Positions 1 through 11,978 of a stretch of 64,000 bases of DNA are shown here, piece after piece; position 1 is the stretch's first letter, and each line of letters starts with the position of its first letter. The stretch spans positions 62,001 through 126,000 of the forward strand of contig JAHGAU010000033.1 in the NCBI GenBank assembly GCA_019925105.1, written 5' to 3'. This stretch comes from Niebla homalea (lineage: Eukaryota > Ascomycota > Lecanoromycetes > Lecanorales > Ramalinaceae). Below the pieces are notes generated by a model. It ran no database searches. It was given only the letters and a program-made list of their open reading frames with translations, and was not told the origin of the DNA. The translations under genes were made by a program, and so were the position numbers.

Positions 1-1444
1 ATTTTTCGTTATTTTTAATTATAACCCCTTTAACTCGTTTAACTTTAAATCGAATTACTCGTTTTTCGGGTTTCTTTACTTTCTTAATTTTATTTTTACT
101 AACCTTTTTACCGTCTTTACCGTTTATTTTTACGTTTTCTTTATTATAGTCCTTAGTTATATAGCTTATTTTCTGGTAATTATAGCATTTTACTATACGG
201 CGGGGTTTAATATTATCTTTTTTACTTACCCTTATTATTATAATATTAATAATCTGTCTTTTAACCGTATTAATCTCGATTACCTTAAGTTTCTAAATAA
301 CTTTTTTATTATTAAATATATCCTTATTATTCTTAAGTTAATATATAATAAGGTTAAACTTACGTATTTCTTAAAATAAGTTTATAATTATAAGGCTTAA
401 ATAAATATCGTTTAATATAATAACCTTATTAATTTAACTTATTTATTTATTTATTCTCTTTATAAATATAACGAACTTATTTATACCGTTATTCTTTTAA
501 GCTTTTATAATAAGGATTTTCGTTAATAAGGGGATTAATTTTCTTTTACTTTTTACGAAATGGATCTTATTCTACGTTAAGTAAATCTGAAATAATATAA
601 CGTCCTTATTTATTAAGATATATAATCTTTACGTTATTATTACGTTATTTATAAGTATATTAATAGTAAAGTTAGCGTATATAATTTAAATCTTAACTTA
701 AGAAAAAACTTAAAAATATAAGGTTAAGTTATTTACAATACTTTATAATAAATAACTTCTTAAAAAACGTTTTATGGCTTAATTCTATTTATAGAAGTTA
801 TTATTATTAAGCTTAAGAAGCTTATATAAAGCCGGCTTTATAAGGGATTCTTTAAAAATATTTAAGAATAATTTAATAATTCTTACAATAAGTGCCTTAA
901 GTAATAATAACGTTATCCTTTTATCTTAAGCATTATTATTACCGGAAGTATAAGGTATATATTACGTTTAATAAAGTAAATATTATTACGTCGAATTACT
1001 TTTTTAATATTTTTATAATTATAATTACTTATTAAGGTATCGGAAATTAAAGCTATAGTTATTTTACGGTCTTAAGTAATTATATAAATATTATAGATAT
1101 TATTTAAATAAGATTATTACTTAAATAGTATATTACAATTAACTATTTTATTAACTAAGCTTAAAACTTAATATAATATACGTAAATAAGTATAAGGTAT
1201 AAAGGAAGGATAAATAAGCTGAATTATTTATATTAAGTCTATTATTATACTTATTTAATTATACCGTAATAACGACCGTATTTATATCCATCCTAAGGGC
1301 CGTTTAATAACCGTATACTTACCGTACCTTATGCACCGGTGCACCTGTAATACCGTTAACAAAAGGCCGTCTGGTAGGCCTTTATGCGACAGGGTCTCCA
1401 ATGCAGGGGCTGCCAAGACAACCGCGGAATACCCCCGTGCATCA
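1..1444 (-). mobile_element. Ty1/Copia retrotransposon, 5' part, RIP-degraded (runs off window)
   Basis: The stretch is colinear with the interior flank and right LTR of the complete Copia element ending at 45383. Read on the minus strand it starts with an LTR (1169-1444) and runs into gag. A CCHC zinc knuckle of the Copia gag type is still visible at about 146-187 (minus-strand reading CYNY-QKIS-YITKDY, where two Cys, a Gly and a His have decayed by C-to-T/G-to-A change). The rest of gag-pol would lie to the left of the window. No open frame survives. Element class is inferred from the knuckle plus homology to the second copy, whose reverse transcriptase is readable. Confidence 0.85.
1169..1444 (-). 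repeat. Copia LTR (5' LTR of partial copy), 276 bp
   Basis: It is one of three same-length (276 bp) copies, the others being 26159-26434 and 45108-45383. Outer ends are TG..CA with a longer terminal inverted match (TGATGCA / TGCATCA). Its inner half (1169 to about 1320) is RIP-mutated, whereas the outer 120 bp keep CpA/TpG. The left partner LTR is outside the window, so the target duplication cannot be checked; the right flank is TCATG. Confidence 0.88.
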
Positions 1445-1545
1445 TCATGACGGAAGGTGTGCCATCGCAATCGATCTCTCGAATTTCATACAAAACCGAG
1501 CGGTGGGTTGTGATGACCTCACCAAAAGTGTTCTTTTAGGATTTA
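1445..1545. other. short GC-balanced unique flank between two transposons
   Basis: About 100 bp of non-RIPed sequence lies between the Copia end and the Tc1/mariner left terminal repeat. It resumes after 8803, so it is probably the original host DNA into which the mariner element jumped. No gene is recognised in it. Confidence 0.5.
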
Positions 1546-1628
1546 GCGCGAGCAAAATCGATGTCGTTTCCTTGGCATTTACGACTCCACCCCGACCCCG
1601 CAAATTCTGTATGTAAATTCATGAATCC
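1546..1628 (+). repeat. left terminal inverted repeat of Tc1/mariner element
   Basis: Begins GCGCGAGCAAAATCGATGTC and matches the reverse complement of 8720-8801 with few differences, mostly G/A or C/T. The preceding dinucleotide is TA (1544-1545). It keeps CpA/TpG and a balanced GC content, unlike the element interior. Confidence 0.9.
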
Positions 1629-2243
1629 ATAATATTTTCAATCCATTCATTAATAAATTGTTGCTATTAAAGTTGTTATATATTTACCGGTGGTAAATTC
1701 AGCGTTATAGCTAATATACAGGTTCCAGAGCCATTTTCCCTTTAACTTTACCCCTTTAACTTTTTTACCTCCTCTCCTCCCTTAAGCTTTTTCCTTAAGC
1801 TCCTTATTATTATGGCCCTTCCCCTTAATTCAGAAGCTCGATGTACGGGTAGCGAGCTCCTTTAAAACCATTAAAAACCTAAGGCCGTTATATAATACGT
1901 TAAATACTCGATCCGTACGGCTTAAAAATAAGAGTAGAATTTATAAATATATAGATATATTAATCTACTTTATCTCTTAAAGGCTAGCCGTTTAAAAAAG
2001 GCTTATACGGCGGCCAAGAAGAGTTTAATAAAGTACTCCCGTTAATATCTATAGAAGTATTAAGATAAACTGGCTGAGTTCCTTAATAAAGAATAAGGTA
2101 TAAAGGTATTACGGTTTACTATAGGCCAGATCCTTAAAAAGGCGGTTATTAATTATAAGTATAAGTAAAGAATAAAGCCTTAAAATTAAGCTTTAAGAAA
2201 CGGGTAATAAACGGAAATGCTAAATTATATTATAAAGTAACTT

Positions 2244-5200
2244 GATTGATTGATTGATTGATTTATACTACGGGTTTAATTAAGCTAATTCCGGCGTTCC
2301 TTAATACGCGGCCTTTTAACCTTACTAATAACCGTAAAAACCTAATAATTATAATAACGTCAGGGTAAAAACCGGCGTTTACCAGGCCTCCACCCTTTAT
2401 CCTTTAAGGTAGAGGATGTTAACGGCCGTTTAGAGAGTAATAATCTATTTATATACTTCCTATATTCCAACTTCCTTAAGAAAATCCATAATATTACGAC
2501 CGTATCCTTATAGGGATTATTTTTAAACTTATTGCTCTTCCGTTCCTTTATATATCTATATTATTTTAACCTTATATAATACCTTTAAACGTCTGTATTA
2601 ATACTTACGCGTTTAATATATACCCCTTTTATATTATTATTACCGTTAACTCCTTTAAGGACTTTTAATAAGTGTTTACTATTATATCTTTATGGTTATA
2701 AAAGATACTTTCCGGTTTATATAATTAACGTAATTAATTTCCGTTTCTCTTTTTCTTTTTTAACCGGTAACGGGCTTTCTCCGTAAGGTCTTTAATAACC
2801 TTATTTATCTTTATAATAAGGTTAAACTATAATAATAATCCGGTAATTATTATAAATTTAATAATTATTTAGATACTTCGCTTTATAAATAATATCCGGT
2901 AATAAGTATAAATATTAACTTTTATAATAAGTTTTAATTTAACCTCCGTAAATAAAGGATAAAAAATAAGGATATATACGGCGTTTTACTTTTTTTATTT
3001 ATATTTATATCCGGCGTTTATCCGATTTCCGGTATATATAATAAATAGGAAGTAAATTAAACCGTTTTTGTTTATCCGGAGTTGGATTATTAATATATTA
3101 TTACCCTTCTTTATAATATTATAGTAATAAAGATACTTATTAATAATCTTTTCATTATTAAAAATTAAATAGTAATAACTTTAAAGTATAGAATTTTTAT
3201 ATTTTTATTACCGCTTAATTTGCTTTATCGTAACCTATAAGGCGATCGTTATAGCCTTTATTTTTTAAATCCCTTTAATCTTAATTTTTCTTACGTTTAA
3301 CGGGAATTTATACCCGTTTAATTTAATTTTTAGGATACCGGTAAGGTTAACCTCCTTTTTAGTTTATTTTTACTTCATTTTAATAAGAAAGGGGATAAAT
3401 ATCTTTAGTTTACTCCCTTTAACTTAAGGCCCGCTAAGATTCTAGCGGATCCGCCCGTTTCCTATTATCGTAATTAAGTATATATATCTTTTTAACCTTA
3501 TTTAAGTAACTATTTAATTTAATAAAACCTTAATTAACGGTATAAAAACCTTAAACTTTAATAGCGGGATAAAGGTTACTTTATAAATACCGTTAATTAC
3601 TCTTAAATACCGGTTTTAAACTTTCTATAATATTTAGATAGGCTCTTTCTTATATCCCGGAGTACTTTTAGGTATATATTAAATAACTATAACGTATATT
3701 ATAATTAACTTTATTATAGCTTAATAAATAATCCGGGCCTTTTATAATATAACTTCCTATATTGATACGGCGAAATAAATAAGGCTTTTTTCTTATAAAA
3801 TTATCTTCTTTTAAATCTTTCTTATATAATCTTTTTAGTTAAGCTTCTTATTTACTTAAAGGTTAAGGACTTTAATATTAATATCCGGTTTTATTATAAC
3901 TCTATTTAAGTCTATTATAATTATTATATCGTATAACCTCGGGCTCCTAATTATATAGATAAGCTTATACTTATATGGTAAAAATTAAGCCCTATAGGTT
4001 TTCATTTACTGAAAATAGACTTTATAAGTTTATTTTAATTTTAAATAGTTTATATATATAGAAATATTATAAATTAAAAAATAAACGTTATTAATAAAGC
4101 TTTTTACTTAAACTTTTTATTTTAATTTAACGAGCTTTTTAATTAATAAACCGTTAAAGAATAAAAATAATATAAAAGAAATAAACAATCTTTAAAGAAT
4201 TTCCGTTATAACGAGCTTTATTAAGTTTATCTTTTATTTTAAATTAATTAACGTAACTTAATCGCTTAAAAAACTTTTCGTTTATTTAATTAAGAAAAGT
4301 AATATCCCCTTTTTCCTTAAGTTATATAATAACCTTTAATAATTTATTTTATTGAAAATACCTATAATATTAAAAGAAAAAAGACTTATAATATGTTTTT
4401 TCCCGTAACCTTATATTATATATACGTTATTAATTAATCCTTTAAGGGTTATTTTTATTAATTAACCTCTTTTTACTTTTATTTATTAATCGGGGAGAAG
4501 TTTATAGTTTTCTATATAATCGTTAAGGATTTTTATTATTACCGTTTTTAAGGTTTTCCTTAATATATATAAGAATATAATAAGTTTATAAGACTTTACC
4601 TTAAAGTAATCCGGCTTAATAAACTTTTTAAGGATAATTATCCTTATTTCTTTAAATTTACGTAAATAATAATTAACGTTAAAATATATTTAAAAAAAAA
4701 AAGTAAAAACCTTTTTAAACGGTAAAATTATTATTATTAAGAATCTATTAAGAATCCTATTTGGATCCGGGGCTTTATCTTTCTTTAATTTATTAATCGC
4801 TTTAATTATTATATTTTATATTATTATTTTATTTATTAATATAAGGTTAAAATATATAACGCCGTTAATATTATTTAAGTTAGCTTTTAATAAAGGGGGG
4901 AAAAATATTCCTTTAAGGGTTTCAATTTTATTATTAAAGGTATTAATTAATATATTATTTAATTTTTTAAGGGGCGGGAATTTAAGGATAAACTTTGGTT
5001 TCCTACTTTATTCTCTATTATACTTTATTAACTTTTAAATATTATAAAATAAAACCGTTAAGTTATATATTATAGATTAAAAGTATATTTATTTAACCTT
5101 TTTAATAATTTTTTCCTTTTTTTCTTAAGTAACTTTTAATTAATTAACTATTTTTTAATTCCTATATTTAAAAGTTTACTTAATTAGCTTTTTCGTTTTT

Positions 5201-8065
5201 ATGGTTGCGGTTATATACCCTTTATTTTAATAAATTTTAACTTTCTAAGAAAGTTTTATTATTAAGATAGTTTTATTAATTATTTTATTTAATACTTTTA
5301 TTACTCGCTTTATAAAAAGGTTAATCCGGTTTTTATTATTTAATTAAGGGAGGTTTATGAATTATATTATTATCTTTTTTATTTTTATATAAATCTTTGC
5401 TTCCTTAACCGTTTTTTACGTTTTCCTTATTAATAATAATAAGGTTATATTAATAATTTAATTTAAAGTTATTTATATCGGTATATAGTCTAAATTATAT
5501 TTTAAGTCCTTTTATAATTTATATATTATAATTACGCCGGCAACCTTTTCCGTATTAAAAATAAAATTAATTATTATTTTAAACTTATGATTCTTTTATA
5601 TAATAATTTTTCATAATATTAATAATAAAAAATTAACTTAAATAGTAACTATTAATAAATTATCTGATTTAATATAATTTATTATACGCTTTTCTTCGTT
5701 TTATATATAATAATATAAGTTAAAGTTTTTAAATAATATATATTTATTTAAAGTAATTAAAACCTTTTTAAATAACGGTATTATAAAAGGTCTTTTTTTA
5801 TTAACCGGCGGCAGGTTATATACGTTATGGATATTAAGGTTACCCTTTAAGTCCTTTTCCTTCGTAATACGGAGTATATAAAGGTTTCTATTATAATAAA
5901 TAATATCTTAGTTATTTACGTTAAGCCGCTTATTTATAAAGAAATATATTTTAATTATCTTATCCCCCTTAAAGGTTAAGTAAAACCCTTTTTTTAAGTT
6001 AATAAATAAATATATATATAAGCTATATAGTAATTTTTATATTATTATAATATTAACGTTTTTAACTTCTTTAAATTTAAATATTAATATTATTATTTTA
6101 ATTCTTTTATTACGGACATTATATTATATTATTCTTAAAAGCGTTAATATATTATATATTAACCTTTATAAAAACTCCCTCTTTTATATTTATTTAAGTT
6201 ATAGATTTCTTATTAAAGTTAAGCGTTTTCTAATTTAATATCTTCCCGGTTATTATTAAAGACGTAAAACGGCTGACTTTTAAGGTCGGGATCGTAAAGA
6301 GCTTTTTCTTTTTATTTTATCTATTACCGTTATTTACCCCTTATTATTTAATTAATTAAGCTTACGTCTTAAGGCTACCTTTGGTTAACCCGTTATATTA
6401 ATTTCGTACGTATTATATTATTGGATTTTCGCGGTTATCCGGGTTTCTTTACGTTTAGTTTCTTTAACTCTTATTATATATTTAGAATCCTATATTGGGT
6501 ATTTCTCTTTATTATACGTAATATATTTAAGTATATTTTTTATAAGTTTTTTAATTATTAACTTTATATGCTTATAAGTATTATAATCTTTAATATAAAC
6601 CGTATACCTTATAATATTAAGGTATTTTATAATAATATATTTATAACCTTAATACTTAAAATATTAATAAGTATTAACCGCTTTATCTTATAATTAAATT
6701 ATCTTAAGAAATCCCCCTTTAATAATCTTTTTATTTAAAATGTTATTATATATTTTTATTAACGTTATACTTAATATAACGGTAAAGTACCTTTTTACGT
6801 ATTTTAAAAAGTTAAATTTCCTCGTTACCGGCGGAAGCTTATAGTTAATGATTTTAAGCCTTAAATAAAAAACTGTATTCTCTTTTTCTATATTCCTTAA
6901 CGTAACCTTTTTTTTGGCTTCCTTAAAATATAATAAATATATCCTATTTATTATAACGGTAAATAATTATCTTAAAACCTTAATTAACTTATATTCTTTT
7001 TTATTAATTTAAATTTTAAATTTCTTTAAGTTTTTTTTCGTTTTTAAAAATACTATATTAAAAAGGATATCCTTACTTTATAATTTACGTATTGTAATAA
7101 TCTATTTTATTAACGGTTCCGTTATTACTTTAAAAGCCTTTATTAACTATAGCGGATTTACCTTTATAACTGCGTTTTTCTTTTTATTATTAAATAAACG
7201 GACCGTTATTATTTTTACCTTTTTTAATATAGCCGCTTTTTCCTCCGTTATCCCTTTATTCTTTACCGCGGATACTTTTTTTATTATTTTTATCGCTTAG
7301 CTTTTTCTTATTTAAAAGGCTGCCGTTTTCATACCCTCGCCTTATATACTTAACCTTAAGCCGCTATCTTTATCCTTTATTAACGTTTTTATTATTGTCC
7401 CTTAAAAGTCCTATAGCCGTTCCGCTTCCTTTAATTTTACTTTTATTTTTATATAAAAGTCCTTTACGTTTTTTAACTTAATCCGTAGTATCGGTTAAGT
7501 TTTTAACGTAATATCCTTTCATTTTACCGTAAAGAGTCCTTTTAAGGTTTTTATTATTTCTTTTACCGCTTTTTTACCCTTATTTATTAGGCGATATACC
7601 GTTTCCGTTTTTTACTTTTAATCCCTTAAAATCCTATCCTTCTTATTAACCTTATTTCCTTTTTATATATTCTTAATAGTATTTTCGTTGCGGTCTTTCT
7701 GCCTTTTCCTTTTATTTATACCCCTCGTTATTAATGCCGTACCGGCTTTCTTACCCTTTTATTTATTTTTTATTTCCGCATTATTATTACGCGTTTTATA
7801 CGTTTCGATATGTATATTTTACTGACCTTAATTCTTTTATTTATTTTAAGTATTATCCGGCTTATTATTATTATATTATTTATACGCGTTATTGCCGTTT
7901 CTATTAATATAAGTTACCTGCCCGTTTACCGCTTTATTCTTAATTATTATGTTACTTTTACTTATCGTACTTAATATACTTTCTTTATTATTACGAGAGC
8001 TATACGTATACGCATCGTTTTAGACCTCTGGGGTCCCTTTGTTCGTCGCCATCTCCAATCGTATC
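2244..8065 (-). mobile_element. Full-length Tad1-like non-LTR retrotransposon (LINE), RIP-degraded
   Basis: The 5.82-kb element lies on the minus strand. Its 3' end is a tetranucleotide tail seen on the plus strand as repeated TTGA/TGAT units just after 2243, and its 5' end is near 8065 (conserved block GGGGTCCCTTTGTTCGTCGC at 8029-8048). It is flanked by a perfect 13-bp duplication TATAAAGTAACTT (2231-2243 and 8066-8078), so it is a precise target-primed insertion into the mariner transposase. Assignment to a Tad-like LINE rests on shared 3' and 5' ends and length with the LINE at 56007-61790, in which endonuclease and reverse transcriptase motifs can be read. No open frame is left. Confidence 0.85.
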
Positions 8066-8719
8066 TATAAAGTAACTTATTTTTATAGATAAGTTATTAT
8101 TTAAAATAATAAGTTATTAACGAACTATAATATACGGCCTTATTAATAATTTAACTCGATTTTATAACGATATAAATCGTAATAATTCCTAATTTATACT
8201 TCCCGTATATATTATAAATAAATACCTACCTTATACTGGTATACGTAAAGGTTATTATAACCTAAAGGCTTTTTTGGAGTAACTTAGAAATAAGCTTTTA
8301 CCTTATTATAATTGATTTTTAGGTCTTAATAACGTTATTTACTTAAATAATGTTAATATATACTATAATCCGGTAGTAAAAGAAATAATTTAAACGGTAA
8401 GGCTTAAGATCCGTTATCTATTATTTTACTTACCAGACTTTAACCTTATTAAGCTTACCTTTAACGTACTTAAGGCTTAAATAAGATATTATTACCGTAA
8501 GATCCGCGAATAGTTTTAAGGTTAATTTAAGCTTTTCCTAAGGTATACGTTAAAAGTAAATAAATGCGATCGGTTTATAAAGGAGTACTTCCGGTATAAT
8601 ATAGGTAGATATATATTTAACGGTAAGTATAAGGCTTATTAAAGGGAACTTAAGCTCTATGCGAACCAGATTAACTAGGTAAACGCTAAAAATCGATAAA
8701 TTGGATCATAAAAGTTAAG

Positions 8720-8801
8720 GATTCATTGATTTACATATAAATTTTGCGGGGTCGGGGTGGAGTCGCAAATGCCAAGGAAACGACATCGATTTTGCTCGCG
8801 T
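8720..8801 (-). repeat. right terminal inverted repeat of Tc1/mariner element
   Basis: Inverted copy of 1546-1628; the outermost base differs (T where C is expected), consistent with a RIP transition. It is followed by TA at 8802-8803, completing the target duplication. Confidence 0.9.
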
Positions 8802-11670
8802 TAAATTGCGACGTGGTAATCGGATAAACCCCCCAGCGGACAGTACAGATGATACCTTATCCGACTTTTCAATACGCCTGGGAACACCCCTGGAGGCGTA
8901 ACCAGAGCTTCGTTTCTAACGCTCCTTCCTGGGGATTCCAGCCTTATCTAACGGGGCTAAGAGATCTGAAAATAGCGTGCTCTGCTAGGGTGCTTTACCG
9001 TCTTTACTCAGTAAAGCGAAGCGCACAATGCGTATTGTCTGTACTGTCCGGCTGGCAGGTGAGCTCGTCTTGACATTTAGACACCCGAGACACCCTCACC
9101 CTCACCCTCATCCTCAGCAAACCCTATACTAAGGCCTTCAAGAGGTGACGCGCCATGCCCGCATAGCCCCACCGGAACAGGCCCAAAAACACCGTGATTT
9201 GGATGGAGAACCTGAGAGGTAAGTAAAGCCTGCCTGCACCTGAAGCGCCGCCTGCTCCTCATATGCTCTCATGGCTACCACCTAAAAATACCGCATTTGA
9301 ATGAAGAACCTCACTGCTAAGCAAGTTTTCCGGAAGGGAAGGTAATAAGAGATTTGAGTATCTTGATCAACGTATATGTCCAGTCAAAGTATCATCAATC
9401 ATGTGTCCAGAACTAGGGGGACTCTACTGATGGCTCCGTCACCCAGTCCTCTTTGGTGGATCTTCCCTGACGCACCGGTGTTCTCCGCCACGTGCGATCT
9501 TGGAGACTATATGGCATTAAATCATGTGTTAAAAACTCTCGTAGCTACAAAAGGGCAGATTTGGGATTGGCGATGCTCTATCGAGGTTTCCCTTTGCCAC
9601 CGCCCTTCTTTTACGATCGTCACAGAAGTGCTTCTGGGCCCCGCAGCGCTTCCCTTTCCGAGCTATCTTTCTAGCTCGACTATGGGCAGTGAATCCATCC
9701 GGGAAAGAGCTAAGATCAAATGGAGGAGTACGAGCTTTCACATACAAAACGGCTGGCTATGGAGCTCATTCAACAAGCGCCAGCTAAGCTATTAACGTGG
9801 CGCGCTATCCGCTATTCAAGCAATAACGATCTATACGTCCACTTATTTATCATCCACGCGCCAGGTGTTGAGGCACTTCCCCCCCCCAATGCACCGCCCC
9901 ATCGGCAAAGAGGCGGAAGATGAGCGCCGCGTATAGTTCAGTGGCTACTACTGAGGGATCGAAGCTGTTCACATTCGAATGCCTATTCCTTCACCCAAAG
10001 TACGCGACCGAACATTGCGCATATTGGCATAGCATAACACTTCTAGGGACGTTCTAAAACGCCGACGCAGAAGAGAGGCAGCGATCGTTGATGCATCCTA
10101 ATCACTCGATCCGGACGACCTGAATAAGAAGACCGCAAGAAATGTGCTAGCCGGAATTCAAGGCGGTGGCTGTTTAAGATGTCGATTAGCCTTGTTACTC
10201 CAATTCCCTTATCGTACTCAGTGGAACGATCCTCCGCCGAACTACGGCTCAAAGTCGTCACAACAGACTTCTAGCGTTAAAGATGCTGGATTACCAGAAA
10301 CAGCCTGCCCTGTCAATCGTGAGGCTAAGACCTTAGGGGCCGTTGCGGGGGAATTCTGAATGGAAACACTTATGGGTAGTAGCTGCTTCGCTTTCATCCA
10401 AAACAGGCCTCAAAATGGCTGCTCAGTAAATGCTACAGGCTGGCAGTTCTGGCGAGCTGAGTTGACAACGTTTTACCTGTTTACCTGTTCAAGGCAAAGT
10501 CTCGCTATCGGCACGATCCTGGACCTACCTCCATCATTGAACAGGGTAACCCATACTGCCAGGAATAGCCAGTGTTGTTGCAAGACTCTCAAGGCTTATC
10601 AAAGTCAATCTCGGGGACTTCCAGGGAACAGTGCACTGTTGGTTAGACATAAGGAATACCCCCAGAGAGAAGCGACCTTTCAAGTTTCTACAGCTAAAAA
10701 GTCGGCGAAACCGTCTAATGAGAGTGGGATCGCTGTTCGCTGCTTTAAATCTATGCACCATGAAGCTCCTTGCGAAATTTCGTCAAAAATAGAAGGCGCT
10801 CTTATCTCTTCCTTCTTACAGCTGCGTCAGTCCTCCGACATCATTCGTATATTCTTGAGTCCGCGCCGTTAGAACTCGTGGCATGGAAACGTTTACTTGG
10901 GTCTCTGATGACAGCCCCAGAAGTGCACATTTGATACTCATAGCAGGAGTTCTTGGACACAAATCCCAATAACAGCCCGGGGCTCGAATATGGTCTTGTC
11001 ACTTGCTGCTATCTGTCCCTTGAGCTATCGTCTTTATTAACCCTTGGAAAATCTGTTCCTCCCAGCAGGCTCATTTCTCCCATTCAGGTCTTACTGTTCT
11101 CTCCCGGTAATCCCGGACCCATACATCCTATCCTCTCTTCCCGAGGAGATCCTCAAAGCTCTCAGGCGAAAAGCCGGGGGCTAATGCCAAAGAAATCAAT
11201 GTAACCGGGAAAGAGGACAGGGTATAGCCTCACGAGAGGGATGAGAGGAGCAACATTAGCTGTCTTTATAGAATCTCGAATGAATACATCTAGGGACGGG
11301 CCCGTCACAAAAGCGACAGCAACGGAGGGTTCCAGGGTATTAAGGATGATCATAAGATCTCGAAATCGGGGAAAAGGCACGTAGTAAAACGACCATCCAG
11401 ATCGAGGCAAATGGAGACCGTCCATCGTCGAATTTTCAGATCAGAATATCATATCACAATTGTGGAGGAATGAGCGATCTATCCGGTGATACGGAATACA
11501 TGTGAACATCGATGCAAGGGGATTCACCGGTAAAACCCATTGGCTGTCCCTCCATGTACCTCACAATGTGATCTCCGGTCTGACTAGATCGTGGTAATGA
11601 GGTGGAAAATGTGATCTACCACTTCACTTGACGTGGATACAGGGTGGGAACTAAACGCACCATGGGTCCC

Positions 11671-11787
11671 TTGGCCAGAGTGGCATTGGCTTGCGTTCAA
11701 GGCAGAATGTGACACTGCCCGCCCGTACTTAAAGCTGGACTCGATGGTTCTACTCTTTCCAGCTTAGCTTGGTGATACGAGTGAATG
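11671..11787 (+). repeat. direct repeat unit 1 (about 117 bp)
   Basis: Matches 11839-11957 in the same orientation (shared core CTCTTTCCAGCTTAGCTTGG) with a period of about 169 bp. Several differences are transitions. Function unknown; see the TATA-like sequence downstream of unit 2. Confidence 0.75.
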
Positions 11788-11838
11788 GCAGGATCATAGT
11801 CGCAGGGAGCCAGGATAACAGCCTTTCTCAGAACTCTA

Positions 11839-11957
11839 TTGGTCCAGTAGGATCGGCTTGCGTGAAAGGAAAAATGTGACATTACCAGCCCGTACTCGAC
11901 GCTGGACTCAAATATTTTACTCTTTCCAGCTTAGCTTGGAAACACGGGGTGAACGGA
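11839..11957 (+). repeat. direct repeat unit 2 (about 119 bp)
   Basis: Second copy of 11671-11787. It is followed within 10 bp by a TATA-like CTATATAAATAGG, which would fit a duplicated upstream regulatory stretch, but no convincing coding start follows. Confidence 0.75.
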
Positions 11958-11965
11958 AGTACAGG

Positions 11966-11978
11966 CTATATAAATAGG
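11966..11978 (+). promoter_or_regulatory. possible TATA box after a duplicated upstream block
   Basis: CTATATAAATAGG stands in GC-balanced DNA directly after the two 117-bp repeats. The sequence is a good TATA match, but there is no recognised downstream gene, so the promoter reading is tentative. Confidence 0.25.

Larger units (their letters stand above)
1546..8801 (+). mobile_element. Tc1/mariner-type DNA transposon, RIP-degraded, split by a LINE
   Basis: About 82-bp inverted terminal repeats bound the element (1546-1628 and 8720-8801), each flanked by TA, the duplication expected for Tc1/mariner. With the LINE (2244-8065) and its duplicated target removed the element is about 1.42 kb, normal for the family. 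Plus-strand relics of a transposase are readable on both sides of the LINE. At about 2070-2180 there is a helix-turn-helix-like run (LAEFLNKE.GIKV.RFTIGQILKKA). At about 8410-8520 there is the DDE-domain tail (YLPDFNLIKLTFNVLKA, compare the family pattern LPPYSPDLNPIE..FSVLKAW). Many stops make it a dead copy. Family assignment is strong; the exact subfamily is not determined. Confidence 0.85.

Noticed and set aside
1282..1470. Frames repeated at 1282-1470, 1401-1616 and 45221-45503
   Set aside because: They coincide with the unmutated outer parts of Copia LTRs and run into flanking DNA; LTR sequence, not genes.
10360..10872. 170-codon plus-strand frame
   Set aside because: Longest frame of the gene-free region, but no recognisable domain, overlapping minus-strand frames of similar quality and no intron or context support; not called as a gene.
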